From Chitinivibrionales bacterium (GTDB taxonomy: Bacteria; Fibrobacterota; Chitinivibrionia; Chitinivibrionales; FEN-1185): a DNA stretch of 8,909 bases. Both the position numbers and the translations under genes were made by a program. Location: the NCBI GenBank assembly GCA_028718065.1, contig JAQUMP010000118.1, positions 1 through 8,909 on the forward strand. The letters are read 5' to 3'. Of the stretch, positions 1-7,134 are shown one piece after another; the stretch's first letter is position 1; each line of letters opens with the position of its first letter. The notes beneath the pieces were generated by a model. That model worked only from the letters and a program-made list of their open reading frames with translations, did not search any database and was not told the origin of the DNA.

Positions 1-1454
1 ATGGTGAGCGAGGCAAAAACCGGATTAAATATGAAGGCGACAAACAGGGAACCCGAAAGCGTGATACAGACGGTCATGGGCAGATACTTAAGGAACCCGC
101 CCATAATGCCCGGCATCCAGAGTATGGGCGCAAAGGCGGATATGGTCGTGAGCGTGGCCGTAAAGACCGGGACCATGACTTCGCGGGTCCCGTCCAGCGC
201 GGCCTCGAACCGGCTTTTACCCATTTGTAAATGCCGGTAAATATTTTCCACCACCACGATCCCGTCGTCCACGAGCATACCCAAAACCATGACCAGAGAA
301 AAAAGCACAACCATATTTAAGGTAACGTCCAGATAACTTAAAACGATAAAACCCATGGCCATGGAAAAAGGAATGGCCGTGGAAATGAAGAGCGAATTGC
401 GCACGCCCAGAAAAAAGCTGAGAACTAAAAGCACCAAAACAACCGCCATAAGCAGGTGGTTCTGGAGTTCGTCGACCATCTGTTTTATGTTCTTGGACAT
501 GTCGTAGGTGATTTCGTAATGCGTGCCGGCAGGCCAGCGGGTTTTTTCTTCGTCCAGAATTTTTTTGGTTTCCGCAACGATGCGTACGATGTCTTCCCCC
601 GTGCGTTTTGCAACCGTCAAGGTAAGCGAGGGTTTTCCGTTGGTGCGCGAAATCGACTGCCGGTCGCGCGTGTAGGCAAAGGCAACCTTGGCGACGTCTC
701 TGATACGGATCATTTTGTCGTTGAGGGAGCGCACGATAAGATCGTTAAATTGGTCCGGAGCGGAGAGCTCGCCCGTGACCTTGATGGAGAAACGAAACCC
801 CGCGGCCTTAATAGTACCGCCGGGAATGTTCATGTGCGAGGTGGAGATGGCTTGAGAAATGTCGTGCAAGGTGATCCCGTACTGGTGCAGCAGGGCCGGG
901 TCGACGTCGATGGCGATCTCCTTGTCCTGCTTGCCTAAAATCTTGGTTTCCAAAACGCCCGAAATTTTGGCCGTACGTTCTTTAAGGGTATTGGCCAATT
1001 CCTCCAAACGTTCCAGGTCGTAATCGGCATACAAGGCGACATTGATAATCGGGATTGACGAAAAGTTGAGTTCCTGCGTGATAGGATCCTCGGCGTCCGC
1101 CGGCAGATCGCTTTTGGCCTGGTCGACCTTGTCCTTGACGCGCCGCAGAGCGTCCTCGATTTTAACCGAAGGGTCGAATTCCATAAAGATGTTGGAATAG
1201 CTCTCGTTAGAGGAGCTGGTCATCTGCTTGACACCGTCGATACCGTCGAGCTTGTCTTCGATTTTCTGGGTGATAAGGTTTTCGATTTCCGGCGGGTTGG
1301 CCCCGGGATAGACCGTGGTCACGAAAATATAGGGGATCTTGATTTCCGGGAACGCTTCCCGGCGCATTCCCGTAAAGCTCATCAGGCCGGTCAGAAACAA
1401 AAGCACCGCCAGAACGATTACGGAAACCGGGTTTTTTAAGGCGAACTTGGTCAT
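1..1454 (-). CDS. RND efflux permease, AcrB/HAE1-like (N-terminal 484 residues, cut by window edge)
   Basis: Inner-membrane pump subunit of a tripartite efflux system, expected to drive export by proton antiport. The minus frame is open from the ATG at 1454 to the window edge, so only about the first half of a roughly 1000-residue protein is present. It opens with MTKFALKNPVSVIVLAVLL (TM1, about 9-28), followed by the typical AFPEI motif and YPGANPPEIENLITQKIE (about 49-66). A periplasmic porter domain runs to about residue 330, then closely spaced helices TM2-TM6. TM4 holds LVDDGIVVVEN with Asp396-Asp397, equivalent to the proton-relay pair Asp407/Asp408 of AcrB. A GGAG lies 9 nt before the start. 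The gene follows the adaptor by 18 bp and is the last visible gene of the tetR-tolC-MFP-RND operon. The substrate cannot be read from the sequence. Confidence 0.96.
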   Translation of the reverse strand, partial: MTKFALKNPVSVIVLAVLLFLTGLMSFTGMRREAFPEIKIPYIFVTTVYPGANPPEIENLITQKIEDKLDGIDGVKQMTSSSNESYSNIFMEFDPSVKIEDALRRVKDKVDQAKSDLPADAEDPITQELNFSSIPIINVALYADYDLERLEELANTLKERTAKISGVLETKILGKQDKEIAIDVDPALLHQYGITLHDISQAISTSHMNIPGGTIKAAGFRFSIKVTGELSAPDQFNDLIVRSLNDKMIRIRDVAKVAFAYTRDRQSISRTNGKPSLTLTVAKRTGEDIVRIVAETKKILDEEKTRWPAGTHYEITYDMSKNIKQMVDELQNHLLMAVVLVLLVLSFFLGVRNSLFISTAIPFSMAMGFIVLSYLDVTLNMVVLFSLVMVLGMLVDDGIVVVENIYRHLQMGKSRFEAALDGTREVMVPVFTATLTTISAFAPILWMPGIMGGFLKYLPMTVCITLSGSLFVAFIFNPVFASLT

Positions 1455-1472
1455 GGATTATTGCTCCCTCAT

Positions 1473-2528
1473 TCAATACGTTACTTTCGTCCCGTTGCTG
1501 ACCTGGAACGCGCCGGTTACGATGAGTTTATCGCCGCTTTGCAGCCCGCTTGCGATCAGGACGCTGTCCTGGGTGGCGGCGCCCACCGTGACTTCGCGCT
1601 GGCGGGCGATGCCGTTTTCAACGGTCATGACGGCAATGCCGTTTTGCAAACGAAGCATCGCGGTGGCGGGAATGACGACGGCCTTAGTGTAGGTGCGCCG
1701 CAAAATGCGCGCGCGCCCGATCATGCCGGGCCGCAGCGATCCGTCGCGGTTGTTAATCACGATGCGGGCGGTCACCGTGCGCGAACGGCTGTCCACGGCG
1801 CGGTCCAAGCTGCTCAGGCGCCCCTCATAGGCGCGGCCGGCGCCTTGCAGAAGCCTAAACTCGGTTTTCATGCCTTCCGAAAAACTGAAAGCCTCGGTCT
1901 CCGGGATCGCAATAACCGCTTCGAGCTGATCCACCCGCGAAAGGCGCACGGTCGGCATGCCGGGCGCAACGGTCTGAAAGCGGTCGATGGCGCGGCTTAC
2001 CATTATGCCGTCAAAAGGAGCCTGGCAGCGGCAGTCTTCGTAGGCCCTTTGGGCCGTGGCCTGCATCATGCGGGCGTTCTGGTAGGCAAGATTAGCCGCG
2101 CTCAGGGCCGATTGCCCCAGCGAGCCTTTTTCCACGTTTACCTGGGCGCGGTCCAGGTCACCTTTTGTCAATTCTACCTGGGCCTGGGCCGCCTGAAGCG
2201 CCGCCTGGTATTTTATGGTGTCGATGTCGCACAGGGCCTGCCCGGCTTTTACGGCCGTGCCCACGGCCTTAATGCTGTTCACCCGTCCGCCCTGTAAAGG
2301 TGCGCTCAGGTTCGCGTCCTCCACGCCGCGCAGGTCGGCGGAATAACTGCCCCAGTCCTCAAAGGGAATTTCGTTGACATCGGCGACAACGACTTTAACG
2401 GCCGCGGAATCGGCCGCGGCCCCGCCGACCGCGCGGTGGGCTTTTTTGTCTTTCTGGCACCCTGCGGCCGCAAGGGCCATCAGGCAAAGGGCTCCGATTA
2501 TGATTGTTCTGATGCTTAAAAATTTCAT
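1473..2528 (-). CDS. RND efflux periplasmic adaptor (membrane fusion protein, HlyD/AcrA family), lipoprotein
   Basis: Periplasmic adaptor of 351 aa expected to bridge the RND permease and the outer-membrane channel. The N-terminus is a lipoprotein signal peptide: Met-Lys, a hydrophobic run, and a lipobox-like LAAAGC at residues 19-24, giving lipidation at Cys24. After a short linker come a split lipoyl/biotinyl-like domain (about 73-105, with LSAPLQGGRV and VGTAVKAGQ), an alpha-helical hairpin (about 106-165), the second lipoyl half (CQAPFDGIMVSR, about 168-179), a beta-barrel (about 195-275, with LRPGM at 265-269) and a membrane-proximal domain to the C-terminus. The ATG lies 6 nt after GGAGG and overlaps the stop of the channel gene in an ATGA, indicating translational coupling. 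The length and domain order are normal for the family. Confidence 0.95.
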   Translation of the reverse strand: MKFLSIRTIIIGALCLMALAAAGCQKDKKAHRAVGGAAADSAAVKVVVADVNEIPFEDWGSYSADLRGVEDANLSAPLQGGRVNSIKAVGTAVKAGQALCDIDTIKYQAALQAAQAQVELTKGDLDRAQVNVEKGSLGQSALSAANLAYQNARMMQATAQRAYEDCRCQAPFDGIMVSRAIDRFQTVAPGMPTVRLSRVDQLEAVIAIPETEAFSFSEGMKTEFRLLQGAGRAYEGRLSSLDRAVDSRSRTVTARIVINNRDGSLRPGMIGRARILRRTYTKAVVIPATAMLRLQNGIAVMTVENGIARQREVTVGAATQDSVLIASGLQSGDKLIVTGAFQVSNGTKVTY

Positions 2529-3925
2529 TTATCCTCCAATTTTACAATGTCGTTACCCATGGCAACCTGTAAGGCCGCGCGGCTGCGGATCAGGCGGTAA
2601 TGGGCGTTCATGCCGCCCATTTCCGCCTGGTGCAGACGTTCTTCGGCAAGCTGCAAATCTGCTAATTGGCCGCTGCCCTGCTTAAAATTATTGTTTGTCA
2701 ACGCATAGCTTTCGGTTGCGGCCGCCAGCGCTTCCTGGGCGGCGGTCTGGTTGCTGTCGGCCGCGGTGCATTCGGCAAGGCAGGTGCGCACTTCTATTTC
2801 GATCATTTTTGAAAAAGCGTCATGGACGATTTCCAGTTTGCGGCCGTCGGACTGGTACTGCCGGGCGGATGCGCTATTGGAAAATCCGTCAAACAGCGTC
2901 CATTGCAGGCCAATTCCAACGGTCCATGTGCGACTGTCCCAATTGTATAGATCTTCGGGTTTTGTGCCTTGGGTGCCGAATGATCCTGTGGCGGCAATAC
3001 TGGGCAAATACATTGCATTATAGATTTTTGCCCCGCCAAAATTTGCCTTTTCCAAGTAGGCGAGGGCGCCAAGATCCCCGCGCTGAACAAGGGCCGATTT
3101 TACCGCATCCTGAGTTGCGGGCATTGGCACGGTCAGCATCTCAGGCATGGTCGCGGCGGTGTCTAATTCAATGCTATCTGTCAAGGATCGCCCTAAAAGC
3201 GAGCTTAGGTTCATTTTAGCCGCGCCGACGGTTTGGCGGCTGGTAATCATATCGGACCATTGATTTTTTAGGTCGGCCAGAGCGGCAAGGACCTGGGCTT
3301 TATTGCCGGAACCGGCTTTAAAATTGCGGTCAAGAAAATCGTATAATTCTTTCTTTCGGGCCAGTGAACGTTCGGAAATTTTAAAGGCCATCTCGGAAAG
3401 GAGTGTGCGATAATAAACATCCAGCGCTAAAAGCTGCAATTGCTGCATGTTTCTGGTATTGGAGAGATGCACGGATTTGTCGAATTGATTGGCAATATTG
3501 ATTGCAGTGCCTACTTTACCAAAGGTATAAATAGGCTGCGTAATTTTGATCGACGAGTTGTAAAGAGGCGTTTCTGATGATTGACTCAGGCCGCCGAACA
3601 TGTTTTGAAGGACGCCAAAGGTAACCGATTTATTTAAAATAGAATCCGGGAAACTGGGAGTTGCCGATCCGGAGGTAAGCGCTAACCCTTGACCATAGGA
3701 TCTTCCGCCGAAAACGGACGCGGATATTACGGGCAGCGCCGCAGACCATTTTTCCCTGATCTGCTGGTCCGATTTATTCATGGTTTCGCGCATCATTTTT
3801 GCGGAGTCGCTCTTAGCGCAAGTCTCCCGGATGACCTGTTCAAGCGTAATGGTCTCGGAAAAGGTCCGATTCGAAAAGGCGAGCGACAAAAATAATAGTA
3901 TAGTTGTTTTAATAGGGAGCTTCAT
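2525..3925 (-). CDS. TolC-family outer-membrane efflux channel
   Basis: Outer-membrane channel of the tripartite pump, 466 aa from the chosen start. The reading frame is open further upstream to 4057, but that extension overlaps the regulator gene and lacks a signal peptide. The ATG at 3925 has GAGG 8 nt upstream and opens an export signal, MKLPIKTTILLFLSLAF, with probable cleavage near residues 22-24 before ETITLEQ. The mature protein shows the two-repeat OEP architecture: long amphipathic helices, and strand-associated motifs KITQPIYTFGKV in the first repeat and LQWTLFDGFSNS in the second. The C-terminus contains the usual coiled-coil run with NNNFKQGSGQLADLQLAEERL. It sits 35 bp behind tetR and overlaps the adaptor start by 4 bp. 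Channel first, then adaptor, then permease is a common order in such operons. Confidence 0.93.
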   Translation of the reverse strand: MKLPIKTTILLFLSLAFSNRTFSETITLEQVIRETCAKSDSAKMMRETMNKSDQQIREKWSAALPVISASVFGGRSYGQGLALTSGSATPSFPDSILNKSVTFGVLQNMFGGLSQSSETPLYNSSIKITQPIYTFGKVGTAINIANQFDKSVHLSNTRNMQQLQLLALDVYYRTLLSEMAFKISERSLARKKELYDFLDRNFKAGSGNKAQVLAALADLKNQWSDMITSRQTVGAAKMNLSSLLGRSLTDSIELDTAATMPEMLTVPMPATQDAVKSALVQRGDLGALAYLEKANFGGAKIYNAMYLPSIAATGSFGTQGTKPEDLYNWDSRTWTVGIGLQWTLFDGFSNSASARQYQSDGRKLEIVHDAFSKMIEIEVRTCLAECTAADSNQTAAQEALAAATESYALTNNNFKQGSGQLADLQLAEERLHQAEMGGMNAHYRLIRSRAALQVAMGNDIVKLEDK

Positions 3926-3960
3926 TAAAAAGGCCTCTAAATTTATGTAACGATTTAGTA

Positions 3961-4611
3961 TTACTGTTTTTGTTTGCACCCCAGGCCTTGGGCGATAAAT
4001 TGCAGCGCCTGGTCCAACTCCTTTTCCAGATCCCCCATTTTCCCCTGCACTTTCCATTTAAACATAATGCCGCGCAGAAGCGACTCAATATAAGAAGAAA
4101 GCTGGTTGTCGTCTATGACCGTTGCAATTTCATGACGTTTCCGGGCAAGGGCAAGAATCCGCATGATAATTACATGGGCCATTTCGAACCTTTTATGAAA
4201 CTCGCCCATCATAACGCTGTGGTGTTTACACATGCGGGCATAGGCGGCAGTATCCATGGATCGGAAATTGGACATGGTGAGCATAAAGGCAAAACGGTCG
4301 CCGAAAAAAGTCAGTCCGGTTTTAAGGGCGCGGCGCAGATTTGCAAGAACAGGCGCGTCCGGGGCGATGCTTTTTTCGGTTTCAAGGGCCAGTTTTTCGA
4401 AATCGCGGATGACAAGATTTATAAAGATGGCTTCTTTATCTTCGTAGTAATTATAGAGCGACGCCTTGGAAAAACCGGCGGCGGCGGCGATGTCTTCCAG
4501 CCGGGTTTCGTGGAACCCTTTTTCGGCAAACAGTTTGAGCGCGGCATCGAGGATGAGCCCCTCTTTAGCGCCGTGCACGGTTTGCTCGCGAATGGATTTT
4601 TGGTCTACCAA
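3961..4611 (-). CDS. TetR/AcrR-family transcriptional repressor of the efflux operon
   Basis: DNA-binding regulator of 216 aa. The helix-turn-helix domain is at about residues 17-62: LILDAALKLFAEKGFHET, then LEDIAAAAGFSKASLYNYYEDKEAIF, the classic TetR signature. The remaining ~150 residues are a helical ligand-binding and dimerisation domain, too divergent to predict the inducer. The start is a TTG at 4611. GGAG lies 5 nt upstream, an in-frame TAA lies shortly before it, and no in-frame ATG is available before the DNA-binding domain. It is the first gene of the efflux operon and lies downstream of a strong sigma70-like promoter whose -10 is overlapped by a palindrome, so autorepression with co-regulation of the pump is likely. 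Whether it also affects the divergent biosynthetic genes is unknown. Confidence 0.93.
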   Translation of the reverse strand: MVDQKSIREQTVHGAKEGLILDAALKLFAEKGFHETRLEDIAAAAGFSKASLYNYYEDKEAIFINLVIRDFEKLALETEKSIAPDAPVLANLRRALKTGLTFFGDRFAFMLTMSNFRSMDTAAYARMCKHHSVMMGEFHKRFEMAHVIIMRILALARKRHEIATVIDDNQLSSYIESLLRGIMFKWKVQGKMGDLEKELDQALQFIAQGLGCKQKQ

Positions 4612-4616
4612 AGTAA

Positions 4617-4620
4617 CTCC
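4617..4620 (-). promoter_or_regulatory. Shine-Dalgarno GGAG fixing the TTG start of the TetR gene
   Basis: GGAG on the minus strand, 5 nt before the TTG at 4611-4609. It is the only well-spaced ribosome binding site in front of this frame, and a stop codon closes the frame just upstream, so a TTG start is strongly indicated. Confidence 0.7.
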
Positions 4621-4630
4621 AAAGTCAAAT

Positions 4631-4649
4631 TAATAACCTGTAGTTAATA
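4631..4649. promoter_or_regulatory. Candidate TetR operator, 19-bp imperfect palindrome
   Basis: TAATAAC-CTGTA-GTTAATA. The two 7-bp arms are inverted copies matching at 6 of 7 positions around a 5-bp spacer. It overlaps the -10 hexamer and the expected transcription start of the efflux-operon promoter, which is where an autoregulating TetR dimer would block polymerase. The dyad and position are seen directly. Its use by this regulator is inference, and AT-rich sequence makes chance dyads more likely. Confidence 0.5.
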
Positions 4650-4674
4650 TAAATAAAATAAAGGTCATTGTCAA
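4646..4674 (-). promoter_or_regulatory. Sigma70-type promoter of the tetR-efflux operon
   Basis: Minus strand: a perfect -35 TTGACA (4674-4669), a 17-bp spacer, then -10 TATATT (4651-4646), one mismatch from consensus. Transcription should start near 4639, giving a leader of about 28 nt before the TTG start. This is the best promoter in the window and would be strong if unrepressed, consistent with a need for the overlapping operator. Confidence 0.8.
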
Positions 4675-4810
4675 GAGATGGTTGAATCGTCGCTCTCTTT
4701 TCCCCTCTCCCACTGGGAGAGGGGTCAGGGGTGAGGTCAAAAATAGCAAGTATAAATAGTATAGCTAAATTTAAAGCACTACACTATTTTTTCAGCAGGA
4801 GAAGTTATCT
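4675..4810 (+). other. Divergent intergenic region and leader of the biosynthetic genes
   Basis: Besides the hairpin, this stretch has an AT-rich segment (about 4740-4790) containing TATAAA at 4751 and TATAGC at 4760, possible -10 elements for rightward transcription. I cannot pair either with a convincing -35. A clear Shine-Dalgarno, AGGAG at 4797-4801, lies 9 nt before the ATG at 4811. The rightward promoter most likely lies here but is not identified firmly. Confidence 0.4.
4702..4724. repeat. GC-rich perfect hairpin repeat in the divergent intergenic region
   Basis: CCCCTCTCCC-ACT-GGGAGAGGGG: perfect 10-bp arms with a 3-nt loop, followed by TCAGGGGTGAGG. The hairpin plus this tail resembles a short palindromic repeat type scattered through intergenic DNA of many bacteria, so it is probably a dispersed REP-like element rather than a gene-specific site. 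Neither strand has a T-run after the stem, which argues against an intrinsic terminator. The stem is plain in the sequence; the dispersed-repeat identity is from memory of similar sequences. Confidence 0.6.
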
Positions 4811-6028
4811 ATGGAACTGAGTGTCGCTTATACCTTCGACCGCGCTTTAATCCCGCAATTCGCCCGCTTTCCCGAAGTAAAGGAGATTTTCTGCAAGCTC
4901 GACCGCGATGTCATCGGCGGCGGGCGCGCCACCTATACGCTGCGGCCCGCTTCCAGGCGCGTGCTCGTGGATTCGGTGGGCCTGGCACACCGGCATGGAA
5001 TCGCCGTCAATTACCTGCTTAACGGCGCCACCCTCGGCGGACTTGAGCAGACCCGCGCGGGCCAACGGGCGATCCGCCGCCAGTTGGATTGGCTCGATGG
5101 CATCGGCGTGGACGCCGTTACCGTTGCGTCACCGTATCTTTTGCGCGTTGTCAAGACTTGCCATCCCCGTTTACGCGTGCGTGTTGGTGTTTTTGCCATG
5201 ATCGATAACGCCTCCAAGGCTCGTCTGTGGGAGGATATGGGCGCCGATACGCTTTGCATCAGCGCCATTGCCTGCAATCGTGATTTTAAGCGTCTCGTTC
5301 AAATTCGCAGCGCCGTGCAATGCACGCTACAGCTTATTGTCAACGCTTCCTGCCGGCCCTATTGCCACTACGAACTCACGCACATGAATCTTTTAACGGT
5401 CTCCTCTCAAAAAGGAAACAACCTGCGCGGTTTTTGTCTGGATTATTGTTTCCTGGATTGTTCGTCCAAAAAAATCCGTGAGCCGGTCAATTTTATCCGC
5501 AGCACCTGGATCCGCCCCGAAGACCTTACCCGTTATGAGGCGCTTGGGTACCATTCCTTTAAAATCGTCGAGCGCAGTTGCCCTTCCGATTTGTTAATTA
5601 AGCGCGTCCAGGCCTATTGCGCGCGTTCGTTTAGCGGCAATCTTTTGGAAATCGTCGGCACGGTCGCCCAGATAAAAAAGCAACAGCAAGCCTCCTTGAA
5701 ACAGCGCCTGCGCATGATCGCCCTGCTCGGCCGCCCCTTGGCGATTAAAATTTCGAGCATGCTCGTCTTTAAAAAATATGCTGAAAAAATTATCCTGCAT
5801 GATTTCGGCGAAGCGAGTGCGCCGGTATATATCGATAACGGCGCCCTGGATGGTTTTCTGGACGGCATCCAAAGCCGTGATTGCGCCGCGCTTGATTGCC
5901 GGACCTGCGGTTATTGCCTTTCCTGGGCGCAAAAGACGGTCCGTATCGATTCCGCCTACCGGGCCGAAGCCGTACAACAGGCGGAACAACTTGACAATGG
6001 ATTGCATGACGGCTCGCTTTGGAATTAA
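4811..6028 (+). CDS. Peptidase-U32-family (UbiU/UbiV/TrhP-like) Fe-S protein, putative O2-independent hydroxylase
   Basis: 405 aa. Family knowledge: members named peptidase U32 are in characterised cases not proteases. UbiU/UbiV and TrhP hydroxylate ubiquinone precursors or tRNA without O2, using prephenate. Visible here: an N-terminal barrel-like region with GGGRATYTLRP (36-46) and beta-alpha repeats (GIAVNYLLNG, GIGVDAVTVASPYLL, GADTLCISAIAC). The family core has Cys181-x3-Cys185, Cys209, Cys213 and Cys217, then the hallmark TWIRPEDLTRYEALGYHSFKI (232-252) and RVQAY. The core cysteines could hold a 4Fe-4S cluster. The C-terminus adds Cys358-x4-Cys363-x2-Cys366-x2-Cys369, a second possible metal or Fe-S site. 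No signal peptide, so cytoplasmic. The start is set by AGGAG 9 nt upstream. It is 18 bp ahead of the type III PKS and probably co-transcribed, which suggests it acts on the PKS product. Substrate and activity are inferred. Confidence 0.85.
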   Translation: MELSVAYTFDRALIPQFARFPEVKEIFCKLDRDVIGGGRATYTLRPASRRVLVDSVGLAHRHGIAVNYLLNGATLGGLEQTRAGQRAIRRQLDWLDGIGVDAVTVASPYLLRVVKTCHPRLRVRVGVFAMIDNASKARLWEDMGADTLCISAIACNRDFKRLVQIRSAVQCTLQLIVNASCRPYCHYELTHMNLLTVSSQKGNNLRGFCLDYCFLDCSSKKIREPVNFIRSTWIRPEDLTRYEALGYHSFKIVERSCPSDLLIKRVQAYCARSFSGNLLEIVGTVAQIKKQQQASLKQRLRMIALLGRPLAIKISSMLVFKKYAEKIILHDFGEASAPVYIDNGALDGFLDGIQSRDCAALDCRTCGYCLSWAQKTVRIDSAYRAEAVQQAEQLDNGLHDGSLWN

Positions 6029-6046
6029 GAAATAAATGAGGCCCGT

Positions 6047-7129
6047 ATGGTTTCCGATGAAGACATATTAACGCACCGGGCGCGCATCGCGGCCGTGGCG
6101 ACCGTCGTTCCGCCGACGCAGGTAAGCCAGGAACTTGCCGACGGCCTGCTTACCAAATACTACGCCAAGGAATTGCAGCCGCGCAGCCTTGCAATAATGC
6201 ACCAGATTTTGGCGCACCCGAGTATTAAACGACGCTATGTTGCCGTTGCAACGCCTGCCGACCTGCCAAGGCTCAAGAACGAAGACCCCGATGTGCGCAT
6301 ACAGCGGTTTACACAATGGGCCACTGCATTGTCCTCAGAAGCGGTCGATAAAAGTTTACTTCGCGCGAATGTAGACAAAAAGGATGTCTCGGTTCTGGTG
6401 GTAAATACCTGCACCGGCTATATCTGCCCCGGAATAAGCACGTACGTGATCGAAGCCTGCGGTTTACGGTCGGATATTTTTGCCTATGATATGGTCGGCA
6501 GCGGTTGCGGCGGAGCCGTGCCTAACTTGCAGGTCGCCGCGAAATTAATTCAAGGCAATCCGCATGGAGTCGCCTTGAGTGTTTCCGTGGAAATCTGTAC
6601 GGCAACTTACCAGATGGCCGACGATATGAGTCTGATTGTGTCCAATGCGATTTTCGGCGACGGCGCCGGGGCCGCGGTCATCTGGAACCGTGCGCAGGGC
6701 CTGGAACTTATCGATACGCAAAGTCATTATTTTCCGGGGCACCGCGAAGATGTGCGCTATATTTATCGCCGGGGCCAATTGCATAACAAACTTTCGCAGC
6801 AGTTGCCGCGCCTTATCGGCGATATTGTTCCGGGCTTGGTGCAAAAGATTTTGGGCGGGCATGGCTTAGCGGTCCCCGATATAAAACACTGGGCCATTCA
6901 TCCCGGCGGCGACAAAATGGTAAGCGTGCTTACCGAGCGCCTTGGCTTGTCGCTGGAGCAAATTAAGATCACACGCGGCGTGCTGGCCGATTACGGCAAT
7001 ATGTCGTCGCCCACGGTTTTTTTCGAGCTTGAACGTATTCTTGCGGGAGTTGTTTTAGCGGGGGAGTGGTGTTGCATGGTGGCCTTTGGGGCGGGACTTT
7101 CGGTGCATATTTATTTATTGCGGGCGTAA
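6047..7129 (+). CDS. Type III polyketide synthase (chalcone/stilbene synthase superfamily)
   Basis: 360 aa, normal for a bacterial type III PKS. Such homodimeric enzymes extend an acyl-CoA with malonyl-CoA and cyclise the chain, in bacteria typically to alkylresorcinols, alkylpyrones or phloroglucinol-type rings. The catalytic triad is intact: Cys154 (MVGSGCGGAVP), His285 (WAIHPGG) and Asn318 (YGNMSSPT). The thiolase-fold landmark AIFGDGAGAA (201-210) keeps the gatekeeper Phe203 (Phe215 of chalcone synthase). The second gatekeeper, Phe265 in chalcone synthase, appears to be Leu245, and the C-terminal GFGPG loop reads AFGAG (346-350). Both suggest a non-plant substrate, possibly long-chain acyl. 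GAGG lies 5 nt before the ATG at 6047. It follows the U32 gene by 18 bp and meets the opposing UbiE-like gene tail to tail with 5 bp between stops. The fold and chemistry are secure; the product is not. Confidence 0.95.
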   Translation: MVSDEDILTHRARIAAVATVVPPTQVSQELADGLLTKYYAKELQPRSLAIMHQILAHPSIKRRYVAVATPADLPRLKNEDPDVRIQRFTQWATALSSEAVDKSLLRANVDKKDVSVLVVNTCTGYICPGISTYVIEACGLRSDIFAYDMVGSGCGGAVPNLQVAAKLIQGNPHGVALSVSVEICTATYQMADDMSLIVSNAIFGDGAGAAVIWNRAQGLELIDTQSHYFPGHREDVRYIYRRGQLHNKLSQQLPRLIGDIVPGLVQKILGGHGLAVPDIKHWAIHPGGDKMVSVLTERLGLSLEQIKITRGVLADYGNMSSPTVFFELERILAGVVLAGEWCCMVAFGAGLSVHIYLLRA

Positions 7130-7134
7130 ACCGA

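Noticed and set aside
1461..2297. Plus-strand open frame of 278 codons
   Set aside because: Antisense to the adaptor gene, which has clear family motifs, a lipobox and a ribosome binding site. The plus-strand translation has no recognisable domain.
3926..4057. N-terminal extension of the TolC-like protein to an upstream ATG at 4057
   Set aside because: The extension overlaps the tetR 3' end, is not signal-like, and would bury the obvious signal peptide that starts at 3925 behind a good Shine-Dalgarno.
3970..4647. Plus-strand open frame of 225 codons
   Set aside because: Fully antisense to the TetR regulator, whose helix-turn-helix is clear. It is a shadow frame without domain signatures.
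4702..4724. Intrinsic terminator
   Set aside because: The stem is perfect, but neither strand has a following T-tract, and it lies between divergent genes where no transcript needs to end.
4811..6028. Collagenase-like protease function for the U32 protein
   Set aside because: The old family name implies peptidase, but the cysteine-rich Fe-S-like core, the characterised relatives and the biosynthetic neighbours point to hydroxylation chemistry; no classical protease motif was seen.
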